Below, in pieces: positions 1-5,040 of a stretch of 7,674 bases of DNA. The notes under the pieces are model-generated. The model was not told the origin of the DNA and made no database searches. It worked only from the letters and a program-made list of their open reading frames with translations. Source of the DNA: an uncultured Cellvibrio sp. (GTDB lineage Bacteria > Pseudomonadota > Gammaproteobacteria > Pseudomonadales > Cellvibrionaceae); NCBI GenBank assembly GCA_946482345.1, contig CAMLRJ010000153.1, positions 1 through 7,674 on the forward strand. Direction: 5' to 3'. The position numbers and the translations under genes were made by a program. Each line of letters starts with the position of its first letter. Position 1 is the first letter of the stretch.

Positions 1-1
1 C

Positions 2-1243
2 CCGGCCAACAATGATTCGCCGCAGATTTACTTCGACAAATTAAAAACCAGTGCAAAAACATCTTCTGGAAAACCAAAAGATAATTTCCATTTTTATGAA
101 CCAACAGAAGATTCAGAAGCCTGGGAAGCAGGCATGACTTATGGTTATGGGCTGCATCTAAAAGTCTTTTCAACTATTCCACCACGTAGTTTTTTTGTGT
201 CTGATGTGGAACCGGGATCACCGGCAGCTAATGCAGGCATCAGACGTGGGGATCAAATTCTTGAACTGGATAATGTCAGTTTGATTTCCGATAACACCAA
301 TGCTGGCATCAACACATTAAATGGCGCCCTCTTCCCTGATGCGCTCAACGAAGCGCATTCCTTTACTTTGCAGCATGCAGATGAAACAACCAGCTACACA
401 GTTACTTTGGTGTCTGCCGTGGTTGATGTTACAGCGGTACCGGTTACCAATGTCATCACACAGGGCGATGCCAAAGTCGGCTATATCCAATTCAATACTT
501 TTATTGAGAATGCTCAGGATGAATGGGTGGATGCCATTCAGGATCTTCAGGCCGAAGGTGTCAGTGATCTGGTTTTGGATTTACGTTACAACGGTGGCGG
601 GTTAATTTCTATTGCGTCCATGGTTGCTTACATGATTGGTGGTACTAATGTATCGGGAAAAACCTTTATCCAGTATGTTGCCAATGATCAATATGAGAAA
701 GAAGCTCCTTACAGTTTCACCACTGTGGGTCTTTATGGGGTGAACAAAAATAATAATCTGCCAACGTTAAATCTCGATCGTGTGTATGTGTTAACCACAT
801 CAGGTACCTGCTCTGCCAGTGAATTGATTGTGAATAGTTTGCGCGGTGCCGGAGTGGAAGTGTTTCTGATCGGCGATTCCACCTGTGGCAAACCCTACGG
901 TTTTACGCCAGAAGATAATTGCGGAACAACTTACTACACCATTCAGTTCACCGGAGTTAATGCCAAAGGTTTTGGTGAGTATTCTGATGGTTTTGTACCA
1001 TCCAATTCTGATAATGGATTGGATTTAGTAAAGGGGTGTGAAGTTAATGATGATTTAACACGTGCTTTGGGTGATCCTGATGAAGCAGTTTTATCAACAG
1101 CATTAAACTTTAGAAATACGGGCGTGTGCGCAACAACGGGCAGCAGTGTGGGTAAAATGCAAAAAGTTCAGGGTCCAGTAGTCGATGGACAGCTGATACG
1201 ATCATTAAGGGATGAAATTTCTATATTTGATTTGTCTCATTGA
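2..1243 (+). CDS. S41-family (C-terminal processing type) serine peptidase with PDZ domain, 5'-truncated by the window edge
   Basis: The reading frame is open from base 2 to a TGA at 1241-1243, giving 413 codons; the true start lies before the window. The first in-frame ATG (134) is internal, because the codons before it read as normal peptidase sequence. A PDZ-like domain follows (roughly bases 150-430), with the carboxylate-loop-type stretch GYGLHLKVF and the typical SPAANAGIRRGDQIL. The S41 catalytic domain then shows DLRYNGGG (about 578-601), the nucleophile motif TCSASEL with Ser codon 812-814, and the general-base Lys in TCGKPYG (codon 890-892). Family members cleave exported proteins from or near the C-terminus using this Ser-Lys dyad. 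Five cysteines in the C-terminal half suggest disulfides and so an extracytoplasmic location, although the signal sequence is not visible. The natural substrate cannot be read from the sequence. The gene converges on the kinase gene and shares its terminator. Confidence 0.9.
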   Translation, partial: PANNDSPQIYFDKLKTSAKTSSGKPKDNFHFYEPTEDSEAWEAGMTYGYGLHLKVFSTIPPRSFFVSDVEPGSPAANAGIRRGDQILELDNVSLISDNTNAGINTLNGALFPDALNEAHSFTLQHADETTSYTVTLVSAVVDVTAVPVTNVITQGDAKVGYIQFNTFIENAQDEWVDAIQDLQAEGVSDLVLDLRYNGGGLISIASMVAYMIGGTNVSGKTFIQYVANDQYEKEAPYSFTTVGLYGVNKNNNLPTLNLDRVYVLTTSGTCSASELIVNSLRGAGVEVFLIGDSTCGKPYGFTPEDNCGTTYYTIQFTGVNAKGFGEYSDGFVPSNSDNGLDLVKGCEVNDDLTRALGDPDEAVLSTALNFRNTGVCATTGSSVGKMQKVQGPVVDGQLIRSLRDEISIFDLSH

Positions 1244-1265
1244 AAATCAAAACACACGCAAACAT

Positions 1266-1291
1266 AAAAAGGCACTCATCGGTGCCTTTTT
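1266..1291. terminator. Bidirectional intrinsic terminator between convergent genes
   Basis: A perfect GGCAC/GTGCC stem (1271-1275 with 1282-1286) around a six-base loop is flanked by five A on the left and five T on the right, which extends the pairing to ten. It therefore has a U-tract in both directions. It begins 22 bases after the peptidase stop codon and ends five bases after the kinase stop on the other strand, so it can end both transcripts. Confidence 0.88.
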
Positions 1292-1296
1292 ACTTT

Positions 1297-3018
1297 TCAG
1301 GACAACAGAAAATAACCTGACACCACCACGAGTAACCAGCCCGATATTGCTGTTATTTTCCAAAATAATAATGGATCTTTCTCCAGCAAAGGTTGGGCGC
1401 GGGCATTTAACCAATTGGGATTTGGGCGTTTCAAATCCTGCAGCCATTCTGAAAGTGCTTCATAACGTCCATCCGGATTAATATTGAGTGCTTTTTCCAA
1501 CGCTTTATCTAACCAGAAAGGAACCAGCGGGTTATGTTTCATTGCGGAAATATAATGCAATCGTTGAAAGCTTTTAAAATCAAATGCAGATGCGTATGAG
1601 GTTCCGTAAGGTAATTTTCCGGTCAGCATTTCATAGAGTAAAACGGCCAGTGAAAACTGATCGGACGCTGGCCCGGTTTTCCCACCGTAGCGATATTCAG
1701 GTGCAGAATAGTCTGCGGTACCCAATATTTTATCGCGCTCAATACTTGAACCTATTTCTGCAACACCTGCAATCCAGCATGAACCGAAATCGACAATTAC
1801 CGGGCCTCTGCTGCCGATCACAATATTGTCCGGCTTAATATCCTGATGCAAAGTATCCTTGCGATGAAAAGCGCGAATGCCGCGAATGATTTGTTCGATT
1901 AATTCCACCGCATCAACAATCGATAATATGCCGCGCTCTTTTAATAAAGAGGTGAGTGTTTGTCCTGCAATATATTCGGTCAGATAATACAAATAAGAGC
2001 GAGATTCCGGTGCGGGAATTATGCGCACAACCGCAGAGTTTTGAATGCGTGCGCCAATCCAGGATTCCATCACAAATCGTTCGGTATAGGCTTTGTCGTC
2101 CTGATATAAAATTGAAGGTGTTTTCATCACCAAAAGATTTTTGTTTGCATCTTCTACCAGATACACCTGGCTGCGGGTTGATTCATGCAAAATTCTTTTG
2201 ACTTTCAATCCATCAATAACATTACCCGGGATCAGCGGCGGCGGAAATGGCAAGCGGGATAACACCTGAATAGCATCGGTTTGTGTGGTGGTGCCAATTT
2301 TGTCAAGGCGTAACACCTGAATGCTGAGGTTGTCCTGACTCTTGCATTCCATTGCCAGTTCCAGTGCTTTGGTTGTGAGGAAATCCGGATTTTGCTGATA
2401 CTCCACAATTAATTTTTTAAAATCATTCGCAGAAATAGCTTCATGAATGCCATCGCTGGTCAGAATAAAAATATCACCTATGCTCAATTCAAAACTGTGC
2501 ATATCCACTTCAAGATAAGGGTCAGCGCCCATTGCACGGCTTAAATGTGTGGTGTGACGATCAATGCGTTGTGTGTGATCGCGAGTTAATAATTCAAGAT
2601 TATTTTCGCGCAAACGATAAACACGGGTATCACCCACATGAAAAATAAATCCGGTATCGCCTTTTAAAATCAAGGCAGAAAATGTCGTGAGATAACCTTC
2701 GCCATAAATAGAATTTTGACTGCGCCCCCACAAGCTGGAATTTAAGGATTGAATCACACGAATGGCGGATTGTTGTGTGCGCCAGGTGTCGGGTGTTGCG
2801 TAGTAATCTGTTAGAAATCCGGCGACAGCAGTTTGACTGGCTTCGCGCGCGGCTGTGCTACTACTGACTCCGTCTGCAATTGCAATAGCAATCCCTTTTG
2901 TTGTTAATAAATTGCCATCGGGAATGCGAGCACCGACAGTATCCTGGTTTTCAGGTTTAATTCCGGCTTCACTTTTTTGTGCGAAACTGATTTCCAAATG
3001 CGATTGCAAATGATCCAT
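1297..3018 (-). CDS. Bifunctional PP2C-type phosphatase / Hanks-type Ser/Thr protein kinase with C-terminal membrane anchor
   Basis: The protein has 573 residues. The N-terminal PP2C (PPM) phosphatase domain (about 8-238) keeps the metal-binding acidic residues: ENQD (D26), ADGVS (D49), HVGD (D130), TSDG (D189) and SQDN (D229). The kinase domain (about 268-530) has the ATP lysine in VMK (K299), a probable helix-C glutamate E318, the catalytic loop HQDIKPDN (D393, K395, N398), DFG 410-412 and APE 439-441. Both activities look intact. The glycine-rich loop is replaced by HESTRS, which lacks glycine. Residues about 553-572 form one hydrophobic helix right at the C-terminus, so the enzyme is probably tail-anchored with its domains in the cytoplasm. 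It lies 64 bases downstream of the nitrate transporter, as I recall PA1782 does after nasA in P. aeruginosa, so a role in controlling nitrate uptake or assimilation is likely but unproven. The start is chosen by the GAG at 3028-3030, nine bases before the ATG. Confidence 0.93.
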   Translation of the reverse strand: MDHLQSHLEISFAQKSEAGIKPENQDTVGARIPDGNLLTTKGIAIAIADGVSSSTAAREASQTAVAGFLTDYYATPDTWRTQQSAIRVIQSLNSSLWGRSQNSIYGEGYLTTFSALILKGDTGFIFHVGDTRVYRLRENNLELLTRDHTQRIDRHTTHLSRAMGADPYLEVDMHSFELSIGDIFILTSDGIHEAISANDFKKLIVEYQQNPDFLTTKALELAMECKSQDNLSIQVLRLDKIGTTTQTDAIQVLSRLPFPPPLIPGNVIDGLKVKRILHESTRSQVYLVEDANKNLLVMKTPSILYQDDKAYTERFVMESWIGARIQNSAVVRIIPAPESRSYLYYLTEYIAGQTLTSLLKERGILSIVDAVELIEQIIRGIRAFHRKDTLHQDIKPDNIVIGSRGPVIVDFGSCWIAGVAEIGSSIERDKILGTADYSAPEYRYGGKTGPASDQFSLAVLLYEMLTGKLPYGTSYASAFDFKSFQRLHYISAMKHNPLVPFWLDKALEKALNINPDGRYEALSEWLQDLKRPNPNWLNARAQPLLEKDPLLFWKITAISGWLLVVVSGYFLLS

Positions 3019-3020
3019 AA

Positions 3021-3041
3021 TTTTTTACTCAAAGTAAAAAA
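3021..3041 (-). promoter_or_regulatory. A/T-rich inverted repeat overlapping the kinase ribosome-binding site
   Basis: Bases 3021-3029 and 3033-3041 are perfect reverse complements (nine pairs, three-base loop). In the transcript this hairpin would pair six bases of the terminator's U-tract (3036-3041) with the A-run just before the kinase ATG, and would hold the GAG ribosome-binding site in its loop and stem. It could compete with the upstream terminator or limit translation. The pairing is mostly A-U, so it is weak and may be coincidence. Confidence 0.35.
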
Positions 3042-3065
3042 ACAATGCCCGCATAACGCGGGCAT
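3036..3065 (-). terminator. Intrinsic terminator/attenuator between the nitrate transporter and kinase genes
   Basis: On the - strand an eight-pair perfect stem, ATGCCCGC with GCGGGCAT (3045-3052 with 3058-3065, five-base loop), is followed by TG and seven T (3042 to 3036). It lies 17 bases after the transporter stop and its T-run ends 17 bases before the kinase ATG. There is no T-run on the + side, so it acts only on the transporter transcript. Kinase expression would then depend on readthrough, or on a promoter inside the transporter gene. Confidence 0.85.
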
Positions 3066-3082
3066 GATCAATAAAAAATTTA

Positions 3083-4555
3083 TCAAGACACTTCTATTTT
3101 TTGCAAGCTGCCATCTTCATTCACTTCGACTACGTGCCCTTTGGGTTCACGTAAAAATTGAACGAACACCAAACCTATCACTGCAGCTATTGCCAACATG
3201 TAGAAAAAATAATGAATGCCGATGAACGTATTCATGGTTAAAAAGAACAGCGCACCCACATTACCATAAGCACCTGCAAGTCCGGCAATTTGACCGGTCA
3301 TACGGCGTTTGATGAGTGGTACTACGGCAAACACTGCACCGCATCCTGCTTGAACAAACAGGGAGCAAATAAACACCGCCAGGAATGCCAACGCCAGTGG
3401 CCAACTTGCATTGATTTGTGAAAGCAAAAGATAACCCAATGTGACACCGGCAAGAATAATACTCATGCTGAAACGACGACCGAATTTATCACTGAACCAA
3501 CCACCGCCCGGGCGTGCAACCAAATTCATAAACGCAAAAGAACCACCGAGCATCGCGGCCTGTGAAACGCTGAGACCAGTAAATGTATCCATAAAAAATG
3601 CAGGCAACACAGAGACAACCGCAATTTCAGAACCAAAAGTCGCGAGATAGGCCCAACTTAATATGGCTACTTGTTTGAATTCATATTTGTCATGGTCAGC
3701 AACACCATTTTTCAACATGTCTTTGTTAACGCGATAAATTTGTGAAAATTGAAATACAAATAATGCAAGTAGAATCACATACATAATGTAAGTCATTGCC
3801 TGACTTAGCAGCCCCAAATTACTGGGTGACATTTTCCAAGCCAACACTGCAAGGATTAAGTACATCGGGACATTTAAAATGACATAAAACCAAAAATCAC
3901 GTTTGCTACTCACTTCAAGTCCGCCGGATTTTTTGGGTTTGAAATAAGTAGAACCTTTCGGTGTGTTGCGAACGCGCGCGTAAAACAATCCTGAATAAAT
4001 CATCGCAATCACACCGGCAGTTGTCATCGCATAACGCCAGCCATCATCACCACCAAATACGTGAATCGCTAAAAAAGGTAAAAGGAAACCGGCAGCAGCA
4101 GCGCCGAAGTTGCCCCAGCCACCGTAAATGCCTTCGGCCAAACCGACTTGACGTGCAGGAAACCATTCACCAACCAAACGAATGCCGATCACAAATCCGG
4201 CTCCAACAAATCCCAATAAAAAACGAAACAAAGCAGCTTGTTCAAAACTTTGCGCAAAAGAAAATGCAATCAGTACACAACCCGATACAAACAACAACAT
4301 GCTGTAAATAGCGCGCGGGCCAAATTTATCCACCAGACTACCCACCACAATTCGCGCAGGAATTGTCAGGGCAACGTTCAATGTCAGAAGCGCAGCCCAT
4401 TGCTGTGGTGTGAGTTGCAGTGAAGCAGTAATTAATGGTTTCAGTGGTGGAAGACTAAACCACATAACGAATGTGAGAAAAAAAGCAAACCAGGTGAAAT
4501 GCAAAGTCGCCACAGATTTGTTTGAAAAGTCGAGAAAATTCAGTCGTTGTGACAT
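3083..4555 (-). CDS. nasA: NarK/NasA-type nitrate/nitrite transporter (MFS, NNP family)
   Basis: This 490-residue inner-membrane major facilitator moves nitrate and/or nitrite. Both NNP signature motifs are present: GGWGNFGAA (145-153) and [14 protein letters not shown] (421-434). The two substrate-binding arginines expected in the family are R68 (IPARIVVG) and R348 (LVARPGGG), each leading into an MFS loop motif (DKFGPR, DKFGRR). I count 14 hydrophobic segments rather than 12; the extra pair is at about 221-240 and 253-271 in the central loop. The frame extends upstream to an ATG at 4672, but I chose the ATG at 4555. The protein then begins with SQRLNFLDF as family members do, a GAG (4565-4567) sits nine bases upstream, and the longer start lies upstream of the predicted sigma-54 transcription start. 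The gene is first in a unit with the phosphatase-kinase. Sigma-54 control and the kinase partner point to assimilatory uptake (nasA-like) rather than respiration; databases may call it narK. Confidence 0.93.
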   Translation of the reverse strand: MSQRLNFLDFSNKSVATLHFTWFAFFLTFVMWFSLPPLKPLITASLQLTPQQWAALLTLNVALTIPARIVVGSLVDKFGPRAIYSMLLFVSGCVLIAFSFAQSFEQAALFRFLLGFVGAGFVIGIRLVGEWFPARQVGLAEGIYGGWGNFGAAAAGFLLPFLAIHVFGGDDGWRYAMTTAGVIAMIYSGLFYARVRNTPKGSTYFKPKKSGGLEVSSKRDFWFYVILNVPMYLILAVLAWKMSPSNLGLLSQAMTYIMYVILLALFVFQFSQIYRVNKDMLKNGVADHDKYEFKQVAILSWAYLATFGSEIAVVSVLPAFFMDTFTGLSVSQAAMLGGSFAFMNLVARPGGGWFSDKFGRRFSMSIILAGVTLGYLLLSQINASWPLALAFLAVFICSLFVQAGCGAVFAVVPLIKRRMTGQIAGLAGAYGNVGALFFLTMNTFIGIHYFFYMLAIAAVIGLVFVQFLREPKGHVVEVNEDGSLQKIEVS

Positions 4556-4609
4556 AGCAATAAACTCATGATGTGAAAAGAAACGGCCATTCAGCCTTGA
4601 ATCCGTTTC

Positions 4610-4625
4610 AGCAATCACTATGCCA
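4610..4625 (-). promoter_or_regulatory. Sigma-54 (RpoN) promoter of the nitrate transporter-kinase unit
   Basis: The - strand reads TGGCATAGTGATTGCT from 4625 to 4610, matching the sigma-54 consensus TGGCAYRnnnnTTGCW at every defined position, with the GG (-24) and GC (-12) elements correctly spaced. Transcription would start near 4599, leaving a leader of about 44 bases before the ATG at 4555. Sigma-54 needs an enhancer-binding activator, NtrC being the usual one for nitrate assimilation. I found only a half-site for it upstream (TTGGTGC at 4741-4747). Confidence 0.8.
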
Positions 4626-4763
4626 AGCCTGAAAAGGGGAAGTGTTTCCACAAAAAAAGAGATTGTGCCCAAGTATGAAGCAATGAAATTTTAAAAAGCT
4701 GCATTTATTTAGGGCTAAAAAATCCTTTGCATGTTTTCTATTGGTGCAAATCGTGGCTTGCAA

Positions 4764-4783
4764 AGTGTTACCTGAGTGTTACC
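4764..4783. repeat. Pair of direct repeats AGTGTTACC with an 11-bp period
   Basis: Nine bases, AGTGTTACC, occur at 4764-4772 and again at 4775-4783, two bases apart, so that the copies fall on the same face of the helix. The GTTACC core is the reverse complement of the GGTAAC in the palindrome 60-odd bases further on, which suggests one regulator reads both. Its family cannot be named from this. Confidence 0.55.
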
Positions 4784-4844
4784 AGCTATGCGTGAAAATA
4801 ATACTCAATTTGCAGGATTATAATTTTTTTAAAAGATTTATCTG

Positions 4845-4856
4845 GTAACCGGTTAC
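4845..4856. promoter_or_regulatory. Palindromic operator GTAACCGGTTAC, LacI-family-like
   Basis: This is a perfect 12-bp palindrome with a central CG, preceded by TG and followed by A. LacI/GalR-family operators in proteobacterial sugar regulons have this form, and carbohydrate-uptake TonB receptors are often among their targets. It lies 15 bases before the CRP-like site and about 185 bases before the receptor ATG. No regulator gene is in the window, so the assignment to LacI family is an inference. Confidence 0.55.
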
Positions 4857-4871
4857 ATATATTTTCTAATA

Positions 4872-4887
4872 TGTGACTTGTCGCACA
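4872..4887. promoter_or_regulatory. CRP (Vfr-like) binding site
   Basis: TGTGA-CTTGTC-GCACA matches the CRP consensus TGTGA-N6-TCACA at nine of ten bases with the correct six-base spacer, and is flanked by A on both sides as in strong sites. Its position before the receptor gene fits carbon-catabolite control of substrate uptake. The transcription start is unknown, so its class cannot be given. Confidence 0.6.
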
Positions 4888-4981
4888 AAGGAAGAGGTGG
4901 TGATTTAAAAACAGAATGAAAATAACGGTGAGAAAATTAAACTTGTTAAAAAAGTAAATAAAAACAATTGATTATGATAAA

Positions 4982-5001
4982 AATAACCCAATCGGGTTAT
5001 T
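4982..5001. promoter_or_regulatory. Perfect hairpin AATAACCC/GGGTTATT in the receptor leader
   Basis: An eight-pair stem (4982-4989 with 4994-5001) with a four-base loop lies 26 bases before the receptor's AGAGG ribosome-binding site. It has no useful T-run on the + strand, so it is not a terminator for that direction. It may be a 5' stem-loop of the receptor mRNA, or a DNA operator; the arms (TAACC...GGTTA) resemble the upstream palindrome but with six bases inserted in the centre. Confidence 0.5.
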
Positions 5002-5040
5002 CAAAAAAGAAATAATTATGACAATTTAGAGGTGTTTCTT

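Larger units (their letters stand above)
4556..5040. other. Divergent intergenic regulatory region (nitrate transporter / TonB receptor)
   Basis: These 485 bases have no credible gene. The left third, next to the transporter, carries the sigma-54 promoter. The middle carries repeated GTTACC-type half-sites, a palindrome and a CRP-like site. The right part (about 4890-5027) is very A/T-rich and holds a short hairpin and then the receptor's ribosome-binding site AGAGG (5028-5032). Both promoters must lie here. A TATGAT at 4973-4978 resembles a -10 box for the receptor but has no good -35 partner. Confidence 0.75.

Noticed and set aside
1584..1838. 84-codon + strand frame inside the kinase gene
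   Set aside because: It is antisense to the kinase catalytic motifs, with no independent sign of coding.
3961..4311. 116-codon open frame on the + strand inside the transporter gene
   Set aside because: It is antisense to conserved transporter motifs and its composition (His/Gln/Lys/Arg-rich) is that of a shadow frame.
4556..4672. N-terminal extension of the transporter to an ATG at 4672
   Set aside because: The extra 39 residues do not look like the family, and the predicted sigma-54 promoter lies inside this stretch, so the transcript would not contain that ATG.
4728..4748. Possible NtrC enhancer site (TGCA...GGTGCA) upstream of the sigma-54 promoter
   Set aside because: Only the GGTGCA half matches; the partner is at the wrong spacing and lacks the CACC part. 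It was left as a half-site.
4726..4764. Repeated TTTGCA/TGCAAA hexamers
   Set aside because: They are short and irregularly spaced (13 and 8 bases) and partly overlap other candidate sites, so there is not enough to call an operator.
4751..4790. Second sigma-54-like element on either strand near 4755-4772
   Set aside because: The GG and GC elements are one base off the strict ten-base spacing, or lack the GC.
4973..4978. TATGAT as the receptor -10 box
   Set aside because: No -35 element at 16-18 bases and no correctly placed extended -10 TG, so it was not listed as a promoter.
4968..4981. FNR/ANR-like box TTGAT-TATG-ATAAA
   Set aside because: The left half is good but the right half should be ATCAA; in such A/T-rich DNA this is expected by chance.
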